From: Stromatinia cepivora
Taxonomy: Eukaryota > Ascomycota > Leotiomycetes > Helotiales > Sclerotiniaceae
Direction of reading: 5' to 3'
DNA: 64,000 bases
NCBI GenBank assembly: GCA_014898415.1
Contig: RCTD01000029.1
Coordinates: 248,001 to 312,000, forward strand
The translations under genes were made by a program, and so were the position numbers. A model generated the notes under the pieces. The model was not told the DNA's origin. It saw nothing but the letters and a program-made list of their open reading frames with translations, and searched no databases. This document shows, one piece after another, positions 23,621 through 36,000 of this stretch; position 1 is the first letter of the stretch, and the number at the start of each line of letters is the position of its first letter.

Positions 23621-23786
23621 TTACCCCACAACCTAATTTCAGTTTTTTTATATATTCAACATCTACCTTTCAACTTAATTATAAAATCAACCATTAATTA
23701 TTATAATCTAAAATTTGAATATATTGAAGTTCTATATCTATACTATTCCCCAAAAAAAATTCAAATCCTTATCGCTCCACAATTAA

Positions 23787-24890
23787 TCAATATTTTGTAT
23801 GCCAGCCCCCTGCCGCGATATAGGCCTCAATTCTATCAGGCATACTCGCTCCTAATTTATCGAATAATTCTTGATCTAATGTATCCCAAGCTGCTTGTAA
23901 ACAACTCTCTAACCTCTATCTAATATATTCCGATTCGCTTTTGTCGGCTGCAACGTCAGGAAACATCTCATATAATCTCACTTTTAAAGCCCACCAAATA
24001 TGTTCAATAGGATTGAGATCAGGAGAATAAGGAGGCCAATTCTTCAATATTGGGATCCCTTTCTTTTGAAACCAATCCCGTACTTTATGGGTACGATGAA
24101 TAGAAGCATTATCCTGCATAAATTCATACCCTGGACTCAATCTTTCAAAAGCAGGGCCTACCTCAGCATCGAGGACCTCGAGATATGAGTTGGCATTATA
24201 TTTATATTTCTTACTCTCAAAATCTCTATCCATTATATATAGATTGCTCCTTCCAAGATCCCAAAAGCCTCCCCAGACCATAACCTTCATATTCTTATTC
24301 GTACCATATGTTTGAACCATTCTAGGTTCTCATTTCTGAGCGGGAGTGCGGAAACACCATTCTCCTCTTTTACCCCGCCCCCGCTCTACAGAGCATTCGT
24401 CGCTCCATACAACTAATCCCCATTCCTCCACTGTCAACCCCCTATGTGCTAGGCACCATGCAAGCCGCTTGAGCGTATGTGCCTGGGTAAGTTCCGGCCG
24501 CTTTTTACACTTCCAATTGATGATTCCATAGGCCTTCAAAATCTTCTTAATAGTAGAGGTACTACATTTAAGGCCTACAGCTGTTTTTGTTTGTGTATAG
24601 GTTGATTTTGGATGTAATCGAACGTATCGAATTAGCATACGTTCTTCTCTTTCTGTATAAGATCTAGTTCGAGGAGTACGAGGTAGATTCATTCCTTCAT
24701 TGCGTAATGCATCTTGCTGTAGAGTATAGCGAACGGTTCGCGCTTCGAGATTGAGGTCAATTGCGATACGATAAGGATTAGAGCCATTGGAAGCTTTGCC
24801 AATAATTTTGCCACATAAATATGGAGTAAGATGCTTAAAAGCTAGCTCCCTTTCAATATTCAAGGTTCTGGGAGTACGTTGTGGTGCCAT
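23787..24890 (-). pseudogene. Tc1/mariner transposase with two nonsense codons
   Basis: One continuous frame of 367 codons plus stop, interrupted by TGA at 24330-24332 and TAG at 23916-23918, with no frameshift. The N-terminal part has helix-turn-helix character (IIGKASNGSNPYRIAIDLNLEARTV region, then TQTKTAVGLKCSTSTIKKIL). Catalytic residues are visible: WSDEC (first Asp), MQDNASIH (second Asp) and YSPDLNPIEHIWW, whose Glu lies 35 residues after the second Asp, a DD35E-like spacing as in Tc1 relatives. Downstream of the TAG the frame continues to EAYIAAGGWHTKY and its stop. The TAG could come from a CAG by C-to-T change, the type made by RIP; the TGA is not clearly RIP-type. The copy is inactive unless read through. 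Confidence 0.92.
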
Positions 24891-25143
24891 TGATGAATAA
24901 ATAATAAAGAGAGTTGAAATTCAATTCGCGAAATTTACGCGTTTTTAAGGTTTTGGGGTAATATAAGTGCACGGTTACTGTATAGGAGAGTTTTTGAAGT
25001 AGATTGAATATAAGCGAATATTTTACTTTATCTGTGCAAATCCAATCCTCAATTGGTAAAATGGAATTATGAAAAATACTCGATTCCATTGGCTATATTA
25101 AGGCTTTTCCCCGCCAAATTTAAGCCTATATTGGAAGGCGTTA

Positions 25144-25164
25144 CATACTTTCTGGCCGCACGAG
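25144..25164 (-). repeat. Right terminal inverted repeat of the Tc1/mariner element
   Basis: Ends GGCCGCACGAG followed by TA; exact inverse of the left end over 21 bp. Confidence 0.9.
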
Positions 25165-27253
25165 TAAGTACATAGCAGATTGAGAACTCTGCATTTTGGT
25201 TACGTCCTCAATCCAATACCAAGTAATGCAAATCACCTATTTCGCTATGATTTTAGTCAAACGAATTACAGTTTTTGGAATTGTGTAGCAACACTCTCCG
25301 CAATGCGCCATTTTACCAAATCACACGCATACTTTTCCCATCAACATTGGTACAGCCACACAGTTCTTACTCGGACTGATACTGAATGCTCCCCGGTAGT
25401 TTTGCGCCATCCCCGCTCATTCGTGCCGCGAGCACCTGCATGTTACCCTATTTGCCCTGCCGGGTTGCTACTGCGTTGCACACATCTTGGTTCACAACAT
25501 TCTTCAGCTACCTTTCCGCTATTACACTAGGCATGGGCATCTTATCCGGGGTATTTGGCCTCTTAGGGTATTTACCCTACCCTATTAGATATAACAGAGT
25601 ATTTATTTTATAAAATCTATAAATATAAATAGAATATCAAATTTGATTAGATAATCGTTTTATATAATTATTTAAAGCTTAGATTATTCTTAATTATATT
25701 GAGGAGTTGGGGTGATCAAACGAGTATATAATTATATAATATTCTTTAAATATTAAATATCTCATATTCACATATACTTATGTGTATTTATGTGTATAAT
25801 CCAATAGATTAATTTATATTTAGTAATATTTTATAAGATATTTATTCTACCTTGTAGAGATAGAGTAGGTAGGTGTTACGAGAGTTGTCGTCTAGATCAT
25901 ATAGAAGTGTTTTAGGCTTTCGAGGTAGTTTATAATTAAGCGTCAAATAAAAACTTAAGTAATAATGATAATAATTACAATTCGTAACTAATAATAGATT
26001 ACACTAAATGATTAATTTTGAATACAAAGTTTTACAATAAGGAAATCTATTTGGATTATATAAATCTTTGTATTGTATATTCTATTATTTCTATTAAATA
26101 TAGTCAATGGGATCGATGGGATTCTTTTTTATCGTTTTTATTGATTTATATTGATGGGAATGATAGGAGTTATGTGATATTCTTTTAGATGGTTATATGA
26201 CGCGGGGATCAGTTTGATCTGATATCCGTCGTAGCAGTAGGGTATTTGCTGGGAGAAAAATACCCCGGATGACCTCGGGTTGTACCCCACCCTCTGTCCA
26301 ACCCTGTATGACATTTGTTGGGCTCCGGTTAGGGTTAGGGTACGCATCGCTCTGGATATCCCCCTTTTGGTTACAGGCTGATTATCTTTGACCTGTGTTG
26401 TTTGTACAAGACTAACCACTACCCCTCTTTGTCGGTGTCACAAACCTGCATTGTTTTACCGTTGATAACGTAACACAGCACATTACGAATTGCGTGGCTG
26501 ATATGATATCATATCATAAGCATTCTTACTGGTTCGATAGTCACGATGGAGTTACAGATCTACCCGCCATCGATGTACTGTACGATCGCGAGGGGAAACC
26601 AACCCCCCTCAATTCTCTTCCGAATCCATTTACTGGCTGTACTTGATGCTGTAATGGAACTTCTCGTCTTGCTCCATACAATCTTTGATGTTTGACACCT
26701 CACTAAAGGTCTCATATATTCCGTTCCTTGATTTGAAATTTGTGCATCTTCTTCAATTGCTGCCGTTCATCCTTCCACTATGTTTATCGTCGACTTATAG
26801 TAACGGGTTACGACATTAATACAAATGTTGACACAAGAAATTTACTATAGCAATATATCCTACCAATAATAGTTGTTTTCGAAATGGAAATTATGACAGC
26901 TGAAATTATGATATTATCAGTTTTGGAAATGTTGAGCACCGCCTTTGGCCGACTCACTCTAGCCAGACAAGACCTTTAGACGGGCAACACCAAGACTTGA
27001 TATTTGTTTTCGTGAATTTATTTGCTGTTGAATCTATTTTGTACAACTCCCCTCTCCCCTCCTCTACTCTCCCCCCCATTTCCCTTTCTCTTCATTCAAC
27101 TCTCAACTCTCAAGTATTCTTTTCTTTTTCTCTTTCTCTCCATTCAACTCAACTCCTACTCCATCATCCATCATCCCCCCAAACCCCAAACCCCAAATCT
27201 CATACCTTATATTTCATCCCCAACTAGCAGTAAGATACTAAAGATTTACCAAG

Positions 27254-27275
27254 CCCCCCCCCCCCCCCCCCCCCC
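27254..27275. repeat. C homopolymer, 22 bases
   Basis: Uninterrupted run of 22 C on the + strand between AAG and AAAAAG. Such a long run is rare and prone to length error in sequencing. Confidence 0.95.
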
Positions 27276-27497
27276 AAAAAGATAGATAATGAATCAATGA
27301 ATGAATCAATGAATAAAATGAATATCTAGACTCAAGCTCAAGCTCAAGTTCAAGGTCCAGGCTCAGACTCAAGAAATCAGCACCAAACCTCAACTCCCTT
27401 CCCCTCTCCTATTTCAAACTCAAACTCAAAGAGTAAGCATCGAGTCAACCCTCAATTCAAATCTCACAAATTCCACAACAAAGGAAGCCATGAAAAG

Positions 27498-27498
<1 letters not shown>

Positions 27499-27531
<33 letters not shown>
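27499..27531. repeat. AC dinucleotide microsatellite
   Basis: About 16 uninterrupted AC units, 220 bases downstream of the C run. Confidence 0.95.
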
Positions 27532-27534
<3 letters not shown>

Positions 27535-28052
27535 CATCAAAAAGTATACCATACGACCATAAAACCATACAACTTTAAAACCTAGATCACCAAATATCGA
27601 TAATCGGTCAAAAACGCCTTAAATTGACAAAAAAATAAAGCAACAACATAACTCTGGTATCCAATCCCAATCCTATCCAATCCAATATCCAATATCCGAT
27701 CCGATTCAATCCGATTCAATGCAATCCCAATATGTAGTGCATATCTCCATCCCACCAAACAATCCATGCACTCCAAATAATCCTTGCATCCATCCATTCC
27801 GTGTCCTATTTCCAACACCGCTCTAAATCAAATATCCTATATGAAATATCAAATATCAAATCCAATACCGTACTATTCCTCAGCCGGGGGTTTCCGTATC
27901 TTTCGTTTTCGTTTTCGTTTGTGCGGTTCTGTGCATGCGTATGTGTCGTTATTATCATGCTTCCTATCCCCTCCTCCTAGTCCCTTGACTTCTCTTTCCC
28001 CGCTCTTGGCTTTTCCTCCTCCCCTGAATATTTCACAATCCACCTCGTAGAC

Positions 28053-31000
28053 CTAACTTCTCAACCAACTACTACCCACCGTTCCCCCACTTCCACTGCT
28101 CACCCGATTTCCCCCTCCACCCCCACCACCTAAACTCCCCTCCCCCCCAGCAGTCCCCGGCCTCTTATCAACCTCCAAGCCCGCCTGCACCGATACCAAC
28201 GGACTGCTAGGCGTACTCGCCGAACTCCCATTGCTCCTCACACTAGCCGCCCTATGATGTCCGTACCCCATAAACCCACTTAACGAACTACCACTTCTCT
28301 CTCTCTCTTCCCTTTGTACCGGACTTTGCCCACTCCTCGCACTCCTATTTCTACTCAATGGAAAACTAACCATTCTAGATTTACCACCCGAGAATCCAAA
28401 TGCGGCTCCTAATCCCCCACGTTCTTTTTTCTCTATATCTGTGCCGAGGATTTTAGATGCTTTTGCATTACCGGAGGATGAATCGGTACTCATTAGATCT
28501 TCTACGAAACTGCTAGGGAAGAGACCCCATTTTCCTTTGGAGGTACATCCGCTCCAGCACCATTGGTCTTGCCATGCATACCCTACATTATAAATTCTCT
28601 CTCCCTTTGAAAATTTTAACCAACCTTCTTCTTTATCCTTGGGTTTCCAATCCCATTTTGCGACTGCTTGAAGAGAACTTTGAGGATTCATTTTTACTTC
28701 ATCTCGCGGGGGCGAGAGAAGAGAAATAGCGTTTGCGGGGAATGATCCACGTTCACCGTCATGATAACCTATACACCAATTACCACCAAAGCGTTCCGGG
28801 AACGTTATCCCAACAATCTTCGCACCATCTGCAAAATGCATAGTTGGTTGACCATCAGGATCACGAAATGTTTTAGCGGCAGGTTTCGGATGATGGGTTA
28901 TCGTTGCATGAGCCGAAGGACGAGAAGCTACTTTGGATGCTATTTCGGACATGCAGTAGGTAGAGAGCTTGGGTTCGTGGATGGTGAATTGGACATCGAA
29001 ATCTAGAACTGAAGGGGGTTGAATGCCATAGACAGTTGTGATGCCTGTTACTTGTGGAAGGGGACGAGGGTGACGGGCTAGGTGACGGAAGAGGGAAGTT
29101 ACGCTAAAGAAGATGGTTGCATCATGGTCTTCGACTGTGCGGTGATCTTCTATGCAGAATATGCACTGAGTGGGAATGTTAGTTGGCTGTTGGTACTGAG
29201 AGCTGAGTTGAAGAGAGGAGTGCTTACACCGTAGATAGGATCATCAACCGAAGTTGTTTTAAGATGACATTTCGAGATAAATCTTTGACGCCATCGAATA
29301 CCAGTGTTAGAATATATACCGGAACCTAGAAACCAGACATTAGCATTTCTCCTCAACGCACCAAAGCCAGGTGAACATACGATCAAGTAATCTATCCTTT
29401 TCCACATCATTCCATCCCACTTCATAAGCACATTTAATACATCTCGCACTCAAGGTAGCACTATAATGGCCCTGATCCTTCTGTCAGTTAAACCAAACCT
29501 AAGTATTAGCAAGGAAACGCGAACCAAATATCCAAAGAAATTTCAACAAAGTAACCATAAAGGAATTCTACATACCGAAGGTCTCTTAACAACTTTAAAT
29601 CCTGTTTCCCCTCTAATCATCGCTTTAGCTCCCGGACAAAATCCATCAAATTTATAAAACGAACTGTCATGTCTCATAGGACAATCTAAACTTTTCAATG
29701 AAGGAGTGACGGCTCTATGCATTGCTAATTGACTTTGACTTCGATTTTCTGGAATGTGATTTGAAGGTTGTATTGGTACCGGTTCGGGATCTTCAGTTGG
29801 TACAACTTCTAAACCACTTTCAATGATGGGAACGACTTCTAATCCATCTTCAACCCCGTTTCCAAAACCAGGTAGTTGTAGTGTGGAAGCTAGTGATGCA
29901 GTAGAGGTTGGAGAAGTGGTTGCAGGTGCCAATCTACCCCAAGAAGCTGGATCGTGTATTTCAGACATAGGTGGACTAACTGGACTTTTCATCCACAATG
30001 ATATCCCAGATTCCGAAGGTTGATACTCGCTAATACCGGGACTTAATGGCGTTGCTGAAGTTGGCGTTGGAGGCTTTAATGATGCAGTAGGAAAATATTC
30101 ATTATCCGGCTTCGTTGTACTCGAAGATGCGGGCGTAGCATCTCGATCCCTTAATGAACCATTCCGCGAACTTCCCCCTTGAGACGTCTGACCTTGACTT
30201 CTTTTCCTTCCTATTAAATCATCATATCCACTTCCTCTAGAACTATGCCTTTCTATTGGACTACTGGTCGACGAATATGAGGACCAAGGAGATGTGAGCA
30301 TTGATCCATCACTAAAAGTTTCACTCGCCCTGTTTTCTTCAATTGAGGATACCGATTTCCGTAATTCGTTGTGAAATGACATACGAGACTGTCTCCTTCT
30401 CTCTAAGAATTCCTCATTTGCGTTAAGCCTTTGATACACGAGCTCTTTGGCTATTAATGTTTGCTTTGAAGGCGGTGTATCAAATCCATATTTAGGAGGA
30501 GGTGTAGCTTGTATCGATTCTTGATAACTTGGTTCTGGGGATGGACCACGAGGAGGAGTTTTTGACCCTACATCAAAATATGGTCCACTCAAACTCCATG
30601 GATTTTCCTTTTTGGGAGAACCCTTGGGAGGATTCGATACGGGAACTCTATTCTCGATATTTTGTCTATTGAAATGAGGGGGTAATCTTGAAGACGGTGG
30701 AGTGGTAGGATGTGAAAAACCCGTTGCCGGTGGTCGTCGGGGAGATTGTTCCATGATCGGTATATGTGCGGGACTCAAAGGGGGAGATCTATCCTCCATC
30801 CGAAAATGATGACGATCCGTCTGCTCTATCCGATCCCGAAGATTGTTGAAAATAAAAGTACATTCCGTCCGACATCTTTTCGATTGTTGTTTAACATTTG
30901 TGAAAGCTGATGCTTGAAAGGATTCGAGATTCTCATCGAAATCTTGGCATTCATCAATTTGATCCCTAAGATCAATTTTAACCTCCTTCAATCGATTTGA

Positions 31001-31307
31001 AATAGATTCTACCACACCATCAGTCAATAACTCCCATTAAACCCCATAACCCTCAATATCACTCACCATCCTCTAGTAAAGCCTTAGCAAAAGCTTCACC
31101 ACATGATCCCGCAGCATCTCTATAAGCATCCTCAATAGCTTGACTACTCTTCTCCAAAGTCCTCTGTAAATTATGTGCCAACTCCGCGATATATTTTAAA
31201 TTCTCCGGGCCATGACTCGCAGATCTCGAAATCCTCTTCGTCAACTTGATCCCCGCATCTAGTGCCTTTATCATGCCCTTTACAGGAGCCGCGAAATCGT
31301 CGGACAT
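28053..31307 (-). CDS. Tandem SH3-like, Cys-rich protein with helical N-terminus
   Basis: Five exons on the minus strand: 31307-31067, 31008-29576, 29480-29381, 29325-29228 and 29165-28053, giving 994 residues. Residues 1 to about 140 are helical (AAPVKGMIKALDAGIKL, then RTLEKSSQAIEDAYRD). A Pro/Ser-rich linker follows to about 510. A Cys/His cluster comes next: LDCPMRHDSS with GFC, CIKC (572-575), SKCH and CIFCIEDH (from 625), which could bind zinc. Two SH3-like modules end the ordered part: about 720-775 (WCIGYHDGERGSFPANAISL) and about 789-848 (LQAVAKWDWKPK to GLFPSSFV). The tail is Ser/Gly-rich. SH3 modules bind Pro-rich partners, so this may be an adaptor in signalling or cortical organisation. 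No gene name is recognised. The fourth junction uses GTAAGC, since the nearby GTGTAA breaks the frame. Confidence 0.82.
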
Positions 31308-33045
31308 ATGAGCGGGAGCTTGCGAGCGTAGCGTAGCTCGCGACTATTGAGTGTAGGTCGCGGATAGTGTAGTAGCTTTGCGAGTGGTTCGTAAATGTAT
31401 ATCTGGGCGCACCACCAAACCAAGGACGACCTTGTTCATTCACGAACCGCTCCTAGTCCGGCAGTTTGCGCAGAGGCCACTCCGCTTCCACCTGTTCTAA
31501 GCTTTATCGATAATCTTGCGTCTATGATTCTCGGGGACGTATATAGAGATTCGCTTTCTGTCGATCAATCAAAAGGTACGTAATATCCGATCCGTTTTCC
31601 CTGTATCCAGTTTCATCCAATCTGCCAATAACGAAATAGTCCCAATCCGCAGTATAAAGAACGTTGTATATAATATATGTACTAGTTAATGATCTAAATG
31701 ATAAATCGAACGATTGCGCAAGGTAATCAGGTAGAAGGGAGTACTTCGAATGAATAATGAATGGAGGCGAGGTCTGTGTCTAGAAGAGAAATGAAGAACG
31801 CGAAAGGATTACTTGTTGTGTTGCGCTGCGGCTCTTTTCATTTACAGTATGTATATGTAAGTAACCTTTTACTCGATATGTGTTACTCGTCCATGGGTCG
31901 CCCAGTCGTTTGGTAGTGTAGTATATGCTGTATAACCATACTAAGAAATGTATTCGTCCAATATCGAGTCCTCAAAATTACTGGCAGGAGTGCGATGCCC
32001 AGAAATATGAAGTGTAGAAGGTTTTCCCGTTGTCTTGCTACCCTCATAAATCAATCTCGCCCTTCTAGTTGCTGACAGATATGTAGTATAGCCTCAAGAA
32101 CGATACCAGAACTTTACCAGAAACCTACCAGAAACCTACCAGAAAGTTTACTCTTCCCTTAACCTTAAGAGCATATTGCTAGACCCACGAAGAGCTTATT
32201 CTACTTGGAAAAAAGCCCTGCAGAGTGAGCACAGCCCCTGGACCGATCAAGCCTTGCACAAACACAGCGTGGATCAGGGCTGACAACAAGTGGTACGTGA
32301 GTTCCTTTAGTAAATCCCATTGCCCAGTTCTATCCCCCACCAAATATACTTCGTAAAGCATATCACATAGATAAATCATTAAGATCTTACAAAATCAATA
32401 AAATAATCCCCAGCAAAACAATCCTATACTTAAAACAAAACAAAGTAAAACAAATATATAATCTATTTTTCTAATAATAAAATATATTGAAAAGAAATTG
32501 ATATACCAAGGGTTATCTTTTATACTTTCTTTAGTATCCATTGCTACCTACTAGCCCTAGCGGCAACCCCCGTCCGCCGTTTGACAGAATAGAGGGCCCA
32601 CTTATCGATCAGTTCAGCCTAGGCGTTCTTCACTCTCTTCATCACATCAATTCAAAATTCACATTGATCAAAGGATAAGCTTGGCTTTGTATCTGGATTT
32701 GTGTCCAGACTTTCTTATGTATCATGATAATAGAAGATTGTGTATATAAAAAAGTATGAAAATATGCGCCGTCAATAAGTCTCATAATTTTAAATCTATC
32801 ATTGTATTTTTTCCACTTTCTCTCTCTCTAAAACTATTTATTTACATCAAATCGTTGACATGAATTCAATTCTGATTGCTCTCATCTTTATCATCTTACC
32901 GCATTAGAAAGATGTTCAAATCGCTTTACTCCCTCCAAGCACATTGCTCCAACCAGAACTAGATGTGCGCCTGCAAATCCCATACTGCTTAAATATGTAA
33001 AAAAAACCAAATTCCATTGTACAAGAAGAGACGAAAAATCTAAAG
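31308..33045. other. Intergenic, upstream of SH3 gene and downstream of FAS2
   Basis: No gene seen. It holds a GC-rich inverted repeat just upstream of the SH3 start (GCGAGC and GCTCGC about 8 bases apart near 31323-31342) and three ACCAGAAACCT-like units near 32105-32145. Confidence 0.5.
32105..32148. repeat. Short tandem repeat, ACCAGAAACCT type
   Basis: Three to four imperfect 11-base units in a row within the spacer between the SH3 gene and FAS2. Confidence 0.6.
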
Positions 33046-36000
33046 CTAAAAGGTTGCAACGGCAATTGCGATGGCTTGGCTATCGGAGTGCGAGATAGAA
33101 ATGCTGATCTCCTTTACACCAGCTTTCTTTGCTGCTGTTGCGGCATCACCGTGAAGCTATGTGCTCGTTAGTGAATGATGTTTTAAAACAAAGGGAATAA
33201 AACTTACCGAGACAATTGGTGCACCCTTTTCGTTGTTAGTGATCTCAATCTCCTTCAAAGGTGCTCCGGCCCCCTTGCTTGCAACACCGAGAGACTTGAA
33301 GACTGCCTCTTTAGCACTCCACTTTCCAGCAAAAGATGCCTGTGGGTGGGGTGCTTGCTTGCAGTAAGCGACCTCTTTCTCGGTGAAGTTTCTCTCCAAG
33401 AATGCCTCGTTCTCAATGTTGATAGCAGCGATATCCTCTACATCAACACCAACTTTGTTACTAGGTGTTGCGGCGCCCTTCGCAAGTGATTCAACCAGTT
33501 GCTTTGTGCTCTCTGTCTTTTCCTTGTTGATGACCTTCTTAGCGAAGTTTGGAGCGTATGCGAGAGCAGATGTTTTCTTGTCAACTGATACACGAGCCTC
33601 TGGGTTAAGGAAGACAGCTCCTTGTTGGTCGTCGGTGTAAGGAGATTTGTCCTTGGCGACAAACAAGGTGTTTGTAATCATTCCGTTGTGGAAGTAGCGG
33701 TAAGCCTTCTTCTGTCTGGCCTCAACCTTGGTGCAGTATGCCGAGTATGTTTGCTCATCAAGAGTGGCGAACAAATACTTTGGATGGATACCAATAGCTT
33801 GGGCACCCTTCTGACCGAAACCGAAGGAAGTAACAGAGAAAGCCTTGATACCATCTGTTTGAATGCTGCGACTAGGGTAAACAATATAGTCGAACTTCTC
33901 CATAACTTGGTCAACGTTGTCGGCATTTCTGTTACCAGGGACCAAACCACTATTGAGGACCTGCAAACAACCGTTGAGCATCCAAGCACCAGCAGCACCC
34001 TTTGGATGACCTGTCAAGTACTTCTGGAAGATACCCAAAACAGCGTTACCCTTTTTGCGACCAAGATGCTCCATTTGTTGGCAAATGACTGAGGACTCGT
34101 TCTTATCATTTGCAACAGTTGAAGTACCGTGGAAAGATGCGACATCGAGGTCATCGATGGTAAGGCCCCAAGTGGCAAGGGCACCACGAAGCGGTGCGAT
34201 GGTAGGATCTTTCTTCCAGAAATTATTACCAAGACTGTTCAAGACCTCGCGTTCTTGACGTAAAGCCTCGCGCTCGATGTGTTGTGCCCGGTCTTGAGCA
34301 TATTCGCTTTCGTTGAAGTCTCTTCCTTGAGCCTTCATAGCAGAAATCTCCTCATGAAGATACTCAAGTTCTGATTCTTGCCATGCCTTGATGTTCTTCT
34401 TGCGAAGCTCAACTTGTCTGCGACGGTACTTGATGTCCAAAAGTGGTGATGGGAACTTGCCTGGGTTTTCACGAGCCGTTGTGAGAACACCTTGTCCCGG
34501 GGCAGGGACAGATCGTCCAATCTTATCAGTAGCAGTGGTAGTTAATCCAAGGATACCGTAGATTGGCACACCCATGTCGAGAGCAAGTCTGGCAGTCATG
34601 ATGACTTGGATACCACAACCTTGCGACTCCATGAAACCATTTCTAGTGGTGGTAGTAGGACGAGACATTTCCTTGGGTGTGCGGCCATGAGCAATCTCAT
34701 CGACAGCATTGCTGGTGGCCTTCATGTTGGCAAACTCGTATGAACCTTCCTCTTGGAAGTCATCGAAACCACCAACAAAACAGACGCGAGCTTTTCCTTC
34801 AACAATAGTCTCGTAACCAATATCGACGGATTCGACTGATGTAGCGCAAGCTCCAACAGGAGTCTTGATTGGACCAGTGGAGGAGATCAACAACATGTTG
34901 ACCCAAGCACTCATAGTGTTGATGAAAGACTCCTGAAGGATATCCTTCTGGAGTGGTTTGTCCAAGAAGCGATCTTTGTACATTCCTCTGAGAGCAGTGG
35001 TACCACCAATACCGGATCCAATACAGTTACCTACTTCGGAGATGTGTACATACTGATAGAACTCATATGGATCAGTAATACCAGATGCCAATAGAGACTC
35101 GACAGTACAAACAAGGACGAATAAGGTCACAGGGTCAACTTGTGAGATGATATCATCCGGAATACCGTATTTTTTAGCATCCCATCCAGTCGGGATTTGA
35201 CCTGCGACAAGTCGGTCGAAGCGAAGAGCCTTTGGAATGAGTAGTGTAGCACCCTTGCGCATGCGGACGAGATACTCTCCAGATTCTGGGATCTCAAAGA
35301 TCTCAGCCTTGTCACCGTGCTCACGTTTGAATTCCTCTGCTGTTTCCTTGGAGGTCTCAAATGGCTCCAAGTCCTCCTCAATGACAACCTCTTGAAGCAA
35401 TTGCTTCTTCTCTGGGTTATAGCCATTGAAAAGTTCGGGCTCAATCAAACGGATACCGGAGTGTTCGAGAATGTACTTCTCGTATTTGCTCTTGATATCT
35501 TTATCATCAACCGGATCTCCAGTCTTTGCATCGACCCATCCTGCGTATGATTTGCCTTTGAGATTACCATTGTGATTCTTGATGAGACCCATGATCCAGG
35601 CCATTTCAACACAGCCTTCCAAAGAGAATTCGCCGTATGCCTCCATTTCCCATCTAGTCCGAGAGTTACCCCATGGTCCAACCTCAGCAAAACCAGTAAC
35701 TACAACAACCTTTTCGAGATCAACCATTCCCTTGAGGTTTTCATTAAGTGGAGCAACTTCCTTCTTCCAGTCTGGTAATGGTGGGAAATCGTACTTGATG
35801 TTTGCGCGTGGTTCAATTGTGACCTTCTTGTAGAGCGCCTCACTGTCCTCACCATTGACAATCTTGTTCTCAATAGCGGTCTCCTTGGTGACAGCTTGTC
35901 GGACTTCGCTAGTCTCCATGATGTCTTTTCGGAGTTTGGTCATCAAGTCCTTGAGGTTAGGGATGAATTGTAAACCACCGTTCAAATCAGCGAAAACTGG

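Larger units (their letters stand above)
23322..25164 (-). mobile_element. Tc1/mariner-type DNA transposon, 1843 bp
   Basis: The element is bounded by TA on both sides (23320-23321 and 25165-25166), the usual target duplication of Tc1/mariner. Its ends are inverted repeats of 21 bp starting CTCGTGCGGCCAGAAAGTAT, identical at both ends (23322-23342 and 25144-25164). It carries one transposase frame on the minus strand with two internal stops. About 300 bp at the left end contain three diverged copies of the terminal sequence. The ends look mobilisable in trans, but this copy cannot make a full transposase. Confidence 0.93.
25167..28052. other. Gene-free AT-rich and simple-repeat DNA beside the transposon
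   Basis: From 25600 to 26110 the DNA is strongly AT-rich with many TATA and ATTA runs and no usable frame. 26140-26960 is mixed, with a two-unit TTAGGG stretch. From 27000 it is CT/CA-rich, holding a C homopolymer and a CA repeat, and probably serves as downstream sequence of the SH3 gene. No gene is supported. Confidence 0.55.

Noticed and set aside
26327..26340. Interstitial telomere-like TTAGGGTTAGGG
   Set aside because: Only two units; likely chance, no sign of a chromosome end or fusion.
26138..26419. Minus-strand frame of 93 codons in the accessory island
   Set aside because: No recognised domain and embedded in decayed AT-rich DNA; overlaps the TTAGGG stretch.
27022..27285. Plus-strand CT-rich frames ending in poly-Pro
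   Set aside because: Produced by CT and C runs; no coding support.
31323..31342. GC-rich inverted repeat upstream of the SH3 gene as a terminator or attachment site
   Set aside because: Short and isolated; no supporting context in a fungal promoter.
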